DNA from: Candidatus Gastranaerophilales bacterium
GTDB lineage: Bacteria; Cyanobacteriota; Vampirovibrionia; Gastranaerophilales; Gastranaerophilaceae
NCBI GenBank assembly: GCA_944325895.1
Contig: CALVCA010000003.1
Coordinates: 1-64,000 of the forward strand
Reading direction: 5' to 3'
DNA length: 64,000 nt
The translations under genes were made by a program, and so were the position numbers. The notes beneath the pieces were generated by a model. That model did not search any database, had not been told where the DNA came from, and saw only the letters and a program-made list of their open reading frames with translations. Every line of letters begins with the position of its first letter. Positions within the stretch are counted from its first letter, which is position 1. Shown in pieces: positions 26,213 through 34,471 of this stretch.

Positions 26213-27107
26213 CAGGATACCAGTCAGGGATTTTCCAACCGCTGCGTTTAATAACTTCCGTGCAAGATCTGCCTGTAACTAAACAATCCTGTTTAATTTC
26301 ACTGTCGCTTTTATTGTATCCATACGGGAATACAGATTTACCGGATTTATATTCAAAGAAAAATACATCTTTACCAACTACGTTCGGCTCTTTTGAACCG
26401 TTCAAATCAACAACAATATAGTTTTTATCTAATACAGGTAAACCGGTATCATCAGAGACAATAAAGAAGCACACTAGATAAAAAGCACCATCTTGACCTA
26501 AAAAAGCTTTTCGGCTTTGTGGATTCCAAACCAATAAAGAATCACTATAAGATTTAGGAGATTTAAAAGGCATATTTGAGGCATATCCGCAAGTTGAATA
26601 ACTGTCATTGCATAATTTTGCCATTTTAAAATAGGGTACCCAATAAGCATCAAATAATTTTTCCGCAACATTTAATGTCACTTTTATTTCGCCTATATTA
26701 CCATTTTGGACTTCAGCTAAAGTAAGGCTTTGGGCTAATGTTGAATTAATTTTTTTCAACTGGTTAACAAGAAGTTTTTCACGATAATTTGACATTAATG
26801 TCGGAATAGTCAATGCAGCAACAATACCAATAATCCCGAGGGTGATTAGAACCTCAGCTAACGTGAAAGCGGCACGACGATTGTTGTCAAACGTACCTAC
26901 GTGCGTAGCACTTTCGGCTAAAGCCTCAGGATGACGTGTAGAAGGCAAACCTAATGTGTCTATGTGCGTAGCACTTTCGCTTTGCTCAGAATGACGAATT
27001 GTGTGGAATAAGTTCGTTAAAAAGTTATTTTTGTGTAAAGTCTTAATAACATTATTAAAAAAGCTATCTGTTATTTCTTTAATCTCATTTACCCATTTAT
27101 AATTCAT
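26202..27107 (-). CDS. Type IV prepilin-like protein with an unusually long leader
   Basis: The prepilin signal RRAAFTLAEVLITLGIIGIV is followed by a hydrophobic helix, a helical spine and a globular C-terminal domain with several Cys, ending WKIPDWYPVKV. The ATG at 27107 follows a perfect promoter by 9 bases. From there the protein is 301 aa, and about 77 residues precede the cleavage site, where 5-20 is normal. Part of that leader (about residues 43-70) is the in-frame translation of palindromic repeats at 26897-26996. No in-frame ATG, GTG or TTG lies close to the signal. The insertion may have damaged the gene or lengthened its leader. Confidence 0.75.
   Translation of the reverse strand: MNYKWVNEIKEITDSFFNNVIKTLHKNNFLTNLFHTIRHSEQSESATHIDTLGLPSTRHPEALAESATHVGTFDNNRRAAFTLAEVLITLGIIGIVAALTIPTLMSNYREKLLVNQLKKINSTLAQSLTLAEVQNGNIGEIKVTLNVAEKLFDAYWVPYFKMAKLCNDSYSTCGYASNMPFKSPKSYSDSLLVWNPQSRKAFLGQDGAFYLVCFFIVSDDTGLPVLDKNYIVVDLNGSKEPNVVGKDVFFFEYKSGKSVFPYGYNKSDSEIKQDCLVTGRSCTEVIKRSGWKIPDWYPVKV
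26897..26996. repeat. Two tandem REP-like units inside a prepilin leader
   Basis: Units at 26897-26936 and 26960-26996 share CTAYGTGCGTAGCACTTTCG and end in TCAGRATGACG, the GTCATTCTGAG-type end seen in many bacterial dispersed palindromes. A related element lies at 55196-55258. They are read in frame through the prepilin gene (peptides HSEQSESATH and HPEALAESATH). Confidence 0.7.
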
Positions 27108-27116
27108 AATACTAGA

Positions 27117-27145
27117 ATTATAGTTTAATTTTAATATGCAGTCAA
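27117..27145 (-). promoter_or_regulatory. Prepilin promoter, shared form A
   Basis: TTGACT (27140-27145), a 17-base spacer and a perfect TATAAT (27117-27122), followed by TCTAGTATTATG that includes the start codon. An almost identical promoter and start region precedes the prepilin at 43587-44381. Confidence 0.8.
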
Positions 27146-27201
27146 CGGCTTTAAAAAACAATTTAAGCGAGGTGTTTACAAATCTCAAAAAACTCGATAT
27201 A

Positions 27202-27285
27202 TCAAAGCATTGAGCAAGTTGCCCCCCCCCCTGATTTAGACTGGGCAACGTTTTTAGACATACATTCTAATTCTTTACTAATCAT
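27202..27285 (-). CDS. 27-codon ORF with a 10-base G tract, upstream of a prepilin
   Basis: Starts immediately after the TAA of the isochorismatase-like gene, with AAAGGAG inside that gene's last codons as RBS, so it is well placed for translation. The peptide begins MISKELECMSKNVAQSKS, enters a GGG run coded by ten consecutive G (27222-27231), and stops at TGA. Loss of one G would instead carry the frame through the promoter region into the prepilin ORF. No known family. See the matching arrangement at 44458-44556. Confidence 0.45.
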   Translation of the reverse strand: MISKELECMSKNVAQSKSGGGATCSML

Positions 27286-27831
27286 TTAACACTCCTTTAT
27301 TAAATTCTGAATTTGTTTAAAATCTTTATGTTCAGCTGATTTTAGCCATTCAAACAATAACGTTTCAACACAGGTAACAAAAGCTCCGTTTTGTTTAATC
27401 AAATCCAAACCTGTTTCGGCTTCGAATGGCTTCCTTGCAGCACATGCATCTTTTACTACTTGAACATCATAATATTTTTTGAGCAAATCACAAACAGTCT
27501 GATAGACACAAATGTGGGTTTCTATTCCAAAAACAACGACATGATTTCGACCTGTTGATACAATTGCATCGTAAAAAGCCTCGTTATCCATTGCGGAAAA
27601 ACAAGTTTTTTCAACGTACACTGTATTTTCCGGCAAATTTTCTTTCAATTCCTGAACCGTAGTTCCCAGCCCTTTAGGATATTGTTCTGTCACTATAACC
27701 GGAATACCAAGGATTTTTGCAGCTTTGGCAATTTTGCAGGCATTATTTACCGGCGAATTATCTTTCACTGCATTAACAAGTTTTTCTTGAATATCAATAA
27801 TTACAACAACGCTGTTTTCTGTATCAAACAT
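27286..27831 (-). CDS. Isochorismatase-like cysteine hydrolase
   Basis: 181 aa, one alpha/beta domain. The catalytic triad expected for the family is visible: Asp in VVIIDIQEKL, Lys in YVEKTCFSA and Cys in GIETHICVYQTV. Members hydrolyse amide or ester bonds, for example nicotinamide or isochorismate-type substrates; the true substrate is not evident. Lies 2 bases after the receiver-GGDEF gene on the same strand, at the tail of the transketolase-ftsE-ftsX run. Confidence 0.85.
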   Translation of the reverse strand: MFDTENSVVVIIDIQEKLVNAVKDNSPVNNACKIAKAAKILGIPVIVTEQYPKGLGTTVQELKENLPENTVYVEKTCFSAMDNEAFYDAIVSTGRNHVVVFGIETHICVYQTVCDLLKKYYDVQVVKDACAARKPFEAETGLDLIKQNGAFVTCVETLLFEWLKSAEHKDFKQIQNLIKEC

Positions 27832-27833
27832 AA

Positions 27834-29057
27834 TTAATCCTTCATCGACTTCTTAAATTCTTTTATAAAATCTTCAACAATCTTTGCTAACGATTTTTGT
27901 GTAACTTCATTTAAATTAAGAGTAATTTCTTTATTTTCAGGGGAATCAAGTCCTTCGTGCGAAATAACAATAACTATTTTGGCAAACCCGGGATACAATA
28001 TTTTTAATCTGCTCTCACGCTCGCCATGCTTTAATTGAAATACACTTTGCAATTCATCGGAATACTGCTCGATTTTTGTTTGAAAAAGTTTTTCTTCATA
28101 AGTTTTTTGAAGCCTGAAAAAAACAGGAGTAATAACTTTTTCTAACTTATTATTATATGCATTTTGAAAAAGCTTAAAGTTTTTAGAATCATTTTCATCA
28201 AGCCACTCGTCAAGCGTCTTAACTTTTTCTTCCAAAAATACAGCTGTTTCATTTCTTTGACAAGCTTCGGCCATGCCGGCAAAACATTCTTTTTCCAAAC
28301 GTTCAATTGACTTATTTTGAATACGACACATACCGGCTCTGACAATCATTTTAACACCCAAAATATTTTGGACTTTATCTACAACCGCAAATGCACCTGA
28401 TTTATCTATATTAGGTAAAATAATATAAAATTTACCGCCCCTTACAATAGAAACAATATCGTCGCAACGAATAGAACGTTTAATAGCCTTTGCTAATTTA
28501 TCAGCTGAAAACCTTGTTTTAGATTCATCGTCCAGCCTTAAAATTATAAACATACCGTTTTGAATTCTTCTGTCCTTTATAAATTCCGCAAAAAGATCTT
28601 TGCACAATTTATATTTATAAAACCCGGTTTCTTCATCAATAACATCCAGCTGCTTTAATAAAATAATATCTCTTGCTGCTTTTACTTTAACAGCACGGGA
28701 TTTAAAACAATTTACCGTTCTTATAAGCATCTCATAAGGTTCTGCTTCAATAGAAAAATAATCGCATGCCCCTGAATCATATGCCGTCAATATAAAATCT
28801 TTATCATAATCATTTACAAGTAAGATAATATCGTAATTAAATGATTTAATTTCTTTAATAAAATCAATTGTAACCTGCTTATTGTCTTTTTCATGGAGAA
28901 TTACAACAGAAACCGCAGAATTTTTTAAAATTTTCTTTGCAGTATTATAATCGGAAACTGCAATACTATCGCTTTTTCTTAACAAAACAAGCTTGTTTAA
29001 AAGTTTATCAGCGGCATTATCGTCATCTGTAATCAGTAATATATTATCTTCAATCAT
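27834..29057 (-). CDS. Degenerate receiver-GGDEF signalling protein
   Basis: 407 aa. Residues about 1-120 fold like a response-regulator receiver (ILLITDDDN at the acidic pocket), but the strand that normally carries the phospho-acceptor Asp reads VVILHEKD, so it probably cannot be phosphorylated in the usual way. Residues about 135-270 are GGDEF-like with RGGKF in place of GGDEF, so cyclase activity is unlikely. An RCDD five residues earlier matches the c-di-GMP-binding I-site. A C-terminal helical/beta domain (about 290-407) is unfamiliar. May be a c-di-GMP receptor. Sits between ftsX and the isochorismatase-like gene. Confidence 0.7.
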   Translation of the reverse strand: MIEDNILLITDDDNAADKLLNKLVLLRKSDSIAVSDYNTAKKILKNSAVSVVILHEKDNKQVTIDFIKEIKSFNYDIILLVNDYDKDFILTAYDSGACDYFSIEAEPYEMLIRTVNCFKSRAVKVKAARDIILLKQLDVIDEETGFYKYKLCKDLFAEFIKDRRIQNGMFIILRLDDESKTRFSADKLAKAIKRSIRCDDIVSIVRGGKFYIILPNIDKSGAFAVVDKVQNILGVKMIVRAGMCRIQNKSIERLEKECFAGMAEACQRNETAVFLEEKVKTLDEWLDENDSKNFKLFQNAYNNKLEKVITPVFFRLQKTYEEKLFQTKIEQYSDELQSVFQLKHGERESRLKILYPGFAKIVIVISHEGLDSPENKEITLNLNEVTQKSLAKIVEDFIKEFKKSMKD

Positions 29058-29060
29058 TAT

Positions 29061-29969
29061 CTACACCTGCAAATGTTTCTTTATACATAAAAAACTGCCA
29101 CCGGCACCAAACAAAATTCCCATAGCAAACATTGTTATAACAACAATATTTTGAGCATATAAAGGTGACGGAACCATAAAGAATTGATGCATATTATTCA
29201 AACCATTTTGAACAACGTTCAACGGGAACAGAGCAATTACTGCCCCCATAAACCCGTAAAATGCACCCTGAATAATTAACGGGAAACGAATGTACCAGTT
29301 GCTGACCCCCATTAATCGCATAATTTCTATTTCGTCTTTTCTTGATTGTATAACAAGTTGAATAGTATTATTTATAATAGTAATTGTCAAAATAGCCATT
29401 ATTATAATTACAATCACTGTAATTGAATTAACAACTTTATTCAAAGTTTCAATTTTTTGAACAAGATCCTGAGCATAGCTCATATCTTCAACAATAGAAA
29501 GACTTTTCACGTTATTAAATACTTGATCAATATTTTCAGGTTTATCGACCTTTACATGCAGCGTATCAGGGAGAGGGTTATCAATATTCGGAAGCCCCAT
29601 TTCCCTTTTTAAATTTATCCAGGAAACTTCTTTTGAAATAACACGAACACCTTCAACATGATCAAATTCTTTAATGCGTTTTTTAGCGACATTTGTATCC
29701 GTACCTGATTTCAGATAAACCGAAATTTCCAATACATTACCTAATTCATGAGCAAATGTGGAAACAGACAGGGCAGTTCTAAAAAATGATGCAAAAATCA
29801 TTAAAATAGCTGCCATAGTGGTAATAATTACCAAATTAACAATTCCTGTACGTTTAATATCATTAAATGTTTCCATAGAAATTCTGTATAAAATACGCAG
29901 CTCACAAAGCCAGTCTTTTGGAATATGTTTTTTAACTTTTTTCTTTATCTTCATTTTTTGACTATTCAT
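29061..29969 (-). CDS. ftsX: Cell division ABC transporter permease FtsX
   Basis: 302 aa with a cytoplasmic N-terminal basic region, four membrane helices (one near residues 45-70, three in the C-terminal half) and a periplasmic domain between the first two. The conserved segment KDEIEIMRLMGVSNWYIRFP precedes the third helix. With FtsE it activates septal peptidoglycan hydrolases. The frame is open to 30005, but the ATG at 29969 overlaps the ftsE stop (ATGAATAG) and gives the usual length. Confidence 0.92.
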   Translation of the reverse strand: MNSQKMKIKKKVKKHIPKDWLCELRILYRISMETFNDIKRTGIVNLVIITTMAAILMIFASFFRTALSVSTFAHELGNVLEISVYLKSGTDTNVAKKRIKEFDHVEGVRVISKEVSWINLKREMGLPNIDNPLPDTLHVKVDKPENIDQVFNNVKSLSIVEDMSYAQDLVQKIETLNKVVNSITVIVIIIMAILTITIINNTIQLVIQSRKDEIEIMRLMGVSNWYIRFPLIIQGAFYGFMGAVIALFPLNVVQNGLNNMHQFFMVPSPLYAQNIVVITMFAMGILFGAGGSFLCIKKHLQV

Positions 29970-30639
29970 ATGTACCTGCCTGAATATCACGGACAACTTC
30001 GCCATTGTCCAGGGTTATAACACGTTTTCTAAAGTAATCCACCATTGCATTATCATGAGTAGACACAATAACAGTAATTCCTCTTTGATTAATTTGATCC
30101 AAAATTTGCATAATTTCCATAGAATTTTTAGGATCAAGATTACCGGTAGGTTCGTCCGCAATCAATAACGGAGGTCCATTGACAATTGCTCTTGCAATAC
30201 CGACTCTTTGTTGTTCACCGCCGGAAAGTTCCGAAGGCTTGGCATGCTTTTTATCATATAAGCCGACTATTTTCAAAGCACCGGAAACTCTTGCGTTAAT
30301 TTCTCTTGAACTTATCCCCAAAGTTCTGATAACATATGCAACATTATCATATACGCTATGATTTTGTAAAAGTTTATAATCTTGAAAAACAATTCCCATA
30401 CATCTTCTTAAATTAGGAACTCTGTCGTTGGATAAATTAGCTACATTGATACCTCCTATTGTTACAGTACCGCTTGATGGTTTTTCTTCACTGTATAACA
30501 GTTTCATCAAAGTAGACTTTCCAGCACCTGAAGCACCGACAATAAAAACAAATTCGCCTGATAAAATATCCAAGTTAACATTTTTCAGTGCATAATGATC
30601 ATTGTCATATCTTTTAGTTACATTACGAAATTGTATCAT
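29962..30639 (-). CDS. ftsE: Cell division ABC transporter ATPase FtsE
   Basis: 225 aa, full-length ABC ATPase. Walker A GASGAGKSTL, Q-loop VFQDYKLL, signature LSGGEQQRVGIARA, Walker B LLIADEPTGNLD and an H-loop (VSTHD) are all intact. Overlaps ftsX by 8 bases, the normal ftsEX arrangement, and follows the transketolase subunit gene by 5 bases. Confidence 0.96.
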   Translation of the reverse strand: MIQFRNVTKRYDNDHYALKNVNLDILSGEFVFIVGASGAGKSTLMKLLYSEEKPSSGTVTIGGINVANLSNDRVPNLRRCMGIVFQDYKLLQNHSVYDNVAYVIRTLGISSREINARVSGALKIVGLYDKKHAKPSELSGGEQQRVGIARAIVNGPPLLIADEPTGNLDPKNSMEIMQILDQINQRGITVIVSTHDNAMVDYFRKRVITLDNGEVVRDIQAGTYE

Positions 30640-30644
30640 TATTC

Positions 30645-31592
30645 TTAATCCTTTAATTTTGATTTAATTCTTTTGGCAATATTTTCTGCTGTCAAACCGT
30701 AATATTCCAATAATTCACGGGCTTCACCGCTTTGTCCGAATTCATCATTTATTCCTATTCTGTAAACTTTTGCAGGATATTCGGAACAAAGAACCTCGCA
30801 AACCGCTGAACCCAAACCGCCTATAATTGAATGATTTTCCACAGTAACAGCATAGTTTGTTTTCTTAACACTTTCAACTATCACGTTTGAACAAATAGGT
30901 TTAATTACGGGGACATGCACTACTTCAGCTGATATACCGTCTTTTTTTAATATTTCAGCCGCTTCCAGTACTTCCACTAAAGTTTCACCGTTCGTAAAAA
31001 TTGAAACATCCGAACCTTTTTCCATGACAAGAGCTTTATGCATATCAAAATGATAATCTTCGCCAAAAACATCTACAACATTGCTTCGTGCAATCCTTAT
31101 ATACATAGGTCCGTCATGCAAAGCCGCATATTTAATTACTTCGTCACATTCTTTAGAATCTGCCGGAACAACAACCGTCATGTTCGGAATATTACGCATC
31201 AATGCAACATCTTCAAGTGCTTGATGACTTGCACCGTCTTCACCGACAGTAATTCCGCCATGAGTTCCAACTATTTTTACATTAAAATTCGGATAAGCTG
31301 CAGAATTGCGAATTTGATCATACGTTCTGCCGGTCACAAACATTGCAAAACTGGATACAAACGGAATTTTTCCTTGAGAAGCAAGTCCTGCCGCCGTTGC
31401 TATCATATCCTGTTCTGCTATACCAAAATCAAAAAAACGTTCAGGAAAAGCCTTGGCAAACATTTGTGTTTGCGTAGAGCATGATAAATCGGCATCCATG
31501 ACTATAACTTTCGGATTTAATTCGCCGACTTGGCATAATGCGTTACCGAACGCAGAACGTATTGATTTTTTACTATTTTTATCTATTTTCAT
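30645..31592 (-). CDS. Transketolase, C-terminal (pyrimidine-binding) subunit
   Basis: 315 aa covering the transketolase Pyr and C-terminal domains only: VIVMDADLSCSTQTQMFAK, FFDFGIAEQDMIATAAGLAS, THGGITVGEDGASHQALEDV and VTVENHSIIGGLGSAV. Split transketolases have an N-terminal thiamine-diphosphate subunit encoded next door; none is adjacent here, so the partner must lie elsewhere. RBS GGGGA precedes the ATG at 31592 (a TTG at 31595 is in frame). First gene of the run through ftsE and ftsX. Confidence 0.88.
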   Translation of the reverse strand: MKIDKNSKKSIRSAFGNALCQVGELNPKVIVMDADLSCSTQTQMFAKAFPERFFDFGIAEQDMIATAAGLASQGKIPFVSSFAMFVTGRTYDQIRNSAAYPNFNVKIVGTHGGITVGEDGASHQALEDVALMRNIPNMTVVVPADSKECDEVIKYAALHDGPMYIRIARSNVVDVFGEDYHFDMHKALVMEKGSDVSIFTNGETLVEVLEAAEILKKDGISAEVVHVPVIKPICSNVIVESVKKTNYAVTVENHSIIGGLGSAVCEVLCSEYPAKVYRIGINDEFGQSGEARELLEYYGLTAENIAKRIKSKLKD

Positions 31593-31807
31593 CAAATCCC
31601 CGCTTCAATATTATTATAACATAAACAAAATACCTGTAGTATTAACTTTACCGATTATTTACATTCAAAAAACTTTTTAAAAGGGTATTTTTGACAATTT
31701 TTGTTAAGAATTATTAAAAAAAGTTAAAAAAAAGGCAATTTAATTTCTTGAGGAACATTTAAACGGTAGAATAGAATTATAAAAATATTTATTGAAAGGA
31801 AGATCAC

Positions 31808-32989
31808 ATGTTACAAGTTCCAAATTTACCCGGTTATCAATTACAACAGCCAAACTATAATGCTGTAAAAATTGATATTCACAATCCTTCGGTAGGTACA
31901 GCGTCTTGTCCGGTACAGCAGCCGCAATACAATCCGCAATATGCAACCGTGACAAACCCGTACTACTCCTATCCTCAAACACAATTATATGACTATCCGC
32001 AAGTTGTAAATGCACAGCCATATTATCCGCAGCCGCAACAGATTATACAACCGGCAGTACAGCCCGCTGTAATGCCTGCTCAACCTGTAGCACAACCCGT
32101 TGCTCAACCGGTAGCACAACCGGTAGCTCAACCTGTTCAGCCGGCAGCACAACCCGTTGTTCAGCCGGCAGTTCAGCCGGTTGCTCAACCTGTAGCTCAG
32201 CCGGTAGCGGAACAATCCGCAGCACAAACTTGTCCGCCATGCCCGCCATGTCCTCAAGTAGTTGAACAGCCGGTTGCTCAAGGACCTCAACAAGTAAACA
32301 TCAATCAGGCTCCGCAACCTGCTCCGGTAGCAACAGCACAACAAGCTCCGAAAGTTGAAGTAGTACCTCCTGTTGAGCCAATGCCGCAAGTTGATTTAAA
32401 CGGCTTTATTGCAAAATTGACAAATCCGGACTTTGAAGTTCAGGCAAATGCAATGGAAGAAATTGCAAACATGGTAAATACTGAACCTCAAAAAGCAACA
32501 GAACTTTTAGATTCAAAAATAATTGACTCTTTAGATAACATTATTAAAGCAGACTCCAGCAAGCTTGCAGGTCCGACTCAAGAACAAATTGATTTAAGAA
32601 AAAAATTGATGGACGGTCAACAGTTATCTGAAAAAGAACAAGCAATTGCAACTACTATAACTCCTATGGAACAAGCTGAAAGAAACAAAAGCTATGCAAT
32701 GTTTACATCAGCAATCCTTGAAAAACTCTATGGTGATGAAGTAACAAAATTAACAGGTAACAAAGTACCTTTAACTGAATTACCGGGAGCAATGACAATT
32801 GTAGATCAATTAAAAGACAACCCTAACCCGATGGTAAGAACTTCTGCAATTGAAGCGTTAAGCTATATTCAAAACCCTGAATACAAAAAAGACTTAACAA
32901 CTCTATTCACAATTGCTAAGAATGACCAGGACAAAGGCGTTCAACAAGCAGCAACAAATGCTCTTGAAAAATTAAACCAAATACAATAA
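31808..32989 (+). CDS. Pro/Gln-rich repeat protein with HEAT-like C terminus
   Basis: 393 aa. A Tyr/Pro/Gln-rich head (1-80) leads to a low-complexity linker (about 80-140) built of AQPV/VQPA units and a CPPCPPC cluster, then a linker to about 190. The helical C-terminal domain (about 195-393) looks like short HEAT or armadillo repeats (PMVRTSAIEALSYIQNPEYK). No signal peptide or membrane segment. AAAGGAAG RBS and a strong terminator make it monocistronic. Probably a scaffold or adhesion-type protein; function unknown. Confidence 0.65.
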   Translation: MLQVPNLPGYQLQQPNYNAVKIDIHNPSVGTASCPVQQPQYNPQYATVTNPYYSYPQTQLYDYPQVVNAQPYYPQPQQIIQPAVQPAVMPAQPVAQPVAQPVAQPVAQPVQPAAQPVVQPAVQPVAQPVAQPVAEQSAAQTCPPCPPCPQVVEQPVAQGPQQVNINQAPQPAPVATAQQAPKVEVVPPVEPMPQVDLNGFIAKLTNPDFEVQANAMEEIANMVNTEPQKATELLDSKIIDSLDNIIKADSSKLAGPTQEQIDLRKKLMDGQQLSEKEQAIATTITPMEQAERNKSYAMFTSAILEKLYGDEVTKLTGNKVPLTELPGAMTIVDQLKDNPNPMVRTSAIEALSYIQNPEYKKDLTTLFTIAKNDQDKGVQQAATNALEKLNQIQ

Positions 32990-33007
32990 AAATTCCTTTC
33001 TTTAAAT

Positions 33008-33036
33008 AAAAGCCTTCTTGAAAAAGAAGGCTTTTT
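33008..33036. terminator. Bidirectional terminator between convergent genes
   Basis: A stem AAAAGCCTTCTT/AAGAAGGCTTTTT with a 4-base loop is flanked by A and T runs on either side, so it can end both the rightward gene at 31808 and the leftward acyltransferase gene. Confidence 0.85.
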
Positions 33037-33037
33037 A

Positions 33038-33721
33038 TTATAAAACAGTTTTTTGAGGTTCAGGTATAAGATTTTCATAATCAGCATGCTCGGATATATA
33101 TTTACACCATTCGTAAATTATTTCTTCTTCACTGAGTTTATATGAAATCGGTTTTCCTATATAAATTTTAAATTTTCTGCGGGTAAAAGGTTTTAGTTTT
33201 GGATAACCTGAAAACTCAGCGATGGCAACAGGTACAATATCCGCTTTTGCATTTTTTGCAATAACAGCAAAACCTTTTTTAATTCCTTCTAATTTGCCAT
33301 AGGGATTAGTACCGCCTTGCGGAAAAACACCCAATGACCATTTTGTAGTAAAAATATCACGGACAGTTTTGAATGTTGCAATTTCCGGTTTTGTTCTGTT
33401 AACGGCAAAAGCACCGAGTCTTTTTACTAACCACTGACGTTTATCATTTGGCTCAAATAATTCTTCTTTTGCCATAAAAGCTATAAGTTTTCTGGTTGCA
33501 AAAGAAACAATAGGCGGATCGAAATTTGAAACATGATTTGCTGCATAAATATATTTACCGTTATCTTTAGGCAAATTTTCCCGACCGTAGACCTTATAAT
33601 CATAAAAAATTCTTAAAAAATTATCTACAACAGTAACTAAAAATGTCAGATAGAACAACGAGCGAAACCAGTTGTACTCTTTTGCATATCTTCTGTTGTA
33701 ATTTCTTTCACTCTTTTTCAT
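33038..33721 (-). CDS. plsC: PlsC-like 1-acyl-glycerol-3-phosphate acyltransferase (second copy)
   Basis: 227 aa. The acyltransferase block I reads NHVSNFD, an accepted form of NHxxxxD, and block III is FPQGGTN, where the usual EGTR-type sequence is altered. One hydrophobic N-terminal segment suggests membrane association. ATG 33721 is chosen because GGGGG lies just upstream. It overlaps the first copy by 14 bases. Likely acylates lysophosphatidate or a lyso-phospholipid. The altered block III makes the substrate less certain than for its neighbour. Confidence 0.82.
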   Translation of the reverse strand: MKKSERNYNRRYAKEYNWFRSLFYLTFLVTVVDNFLRIFYDYKVYGRENLPKDNGKYIYAANHVSNFDPPIVSFATRKLIAFMAKEELFEPNDKRQWLVKRLGAFAVNRTKPEIATFKTVRDIFTTKWSLGVFPQGGTNPYGKLEGIKKGFAVIAKNAKADIVPVAIAEFSGYPKLKPFTRRKFKIYIGKPISYKLSEEEIIYEWCKYISEHADYENLIPEPQKTVL

Positions 33722-34373
33722 AAACCCCCACAAATCCTGTTAATTCTTGAATTGCTTTAATCCATTCAGCTACCATGAAATCCAAATCATCGTTATACGG
33801 AATAATTTTACCTATACGTACAACAATGTGTCCTGAAAAAGGTAATCTTTTAACTTCATTTGTACCAGTAATTCCGACAGGTAAAATTCCGCATTTTGTA
33901 ACTTTTGCAAGACTTGCAAAACCTTTTGTAATCTCTCCTATTTCACCGGGTTCACACCTTGTACCCTGCGGAAACAGACCTAAAACCCAATCAGTTTGTT
34001 TAATAGATTTTGCGGTTTTTATAGTAGATGCACCCAAATGTTCACGGTTTACGGCGAATGCACCGAGCCAGTCCAGCCACCAGCGTAAAAATTTTATTTC
34101 AAACAATTCCTGTTTTGCCATAAAACATACAGGCCTTGGCATAACAGCTGCAACTAACGGAGGATCAAGCGTTGACAAATGATTGGCTGTCACAATATAA
34201 TTATTGTCTTTCGGAATATTTTCTTTTCCGTAAACTTTCAGGTTATAGACTAATTTAAATCTAATCATATAACCTACTTTTGTTACCAAAAACAAAAATA
34301 TTTTTCTAAAAATATTATATTCAGATGCCTCACGTTTACTATAACTGCGTTTCTTTTGATTAGTTTTACTCAT
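33708..34373 (-). CDS. plsC: PlsC-like 1-acyl-glycerol-3-phosphate acyltransferase
   Basis: 221 aa. Block I NHLSTLD, block III FPQGTR and the ILPVGITGTNE block are canonical. A basic N terminus and hydrophobic segment (about 25-45) place it at the inner membrane, where it makes phosphatidic acid for phospholipid synthesis. Paired with a second, more divergent copy downstream, apparently a tandem duplication. Confidence 0.88.
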   Translation of the reverse strand: MSKTNQKKRSYSKREASEYNIFRKIFLFLVTKVGYMIRFKLVYNLKVYGKENIPKDNNYIVTANHLSTLDPPLVAAVMPRPVCFMAKQELFEIKFLRWWLDWLGAFAVNREHLGASTIKTAKSIKQTDWVLGLFPQGTRCEPGEIGEITKGFASLAKVTKCGILPVGITGTNEVKRLPFSGHIVVRIGKIIPYNDDLDFMVAEWIKAIQELTGFVGVYEKE

Positions 34374-34471
34374 GTAACTCCCCTGTATTTAAATTATACA
34401 ATAAATAGTATTTTTAGCAAATAGACAATCAAATATCTTTTTTATATAATCAATAATAAAGGAGAGATTAT

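Noticed and set aside
31985-32389. Long antisense frames across the AQPV-repeat gene
   Set aside because: They arise because the repeats lack stops on both strands; composition is Arg/Leu low-complexity and no RBS is present.
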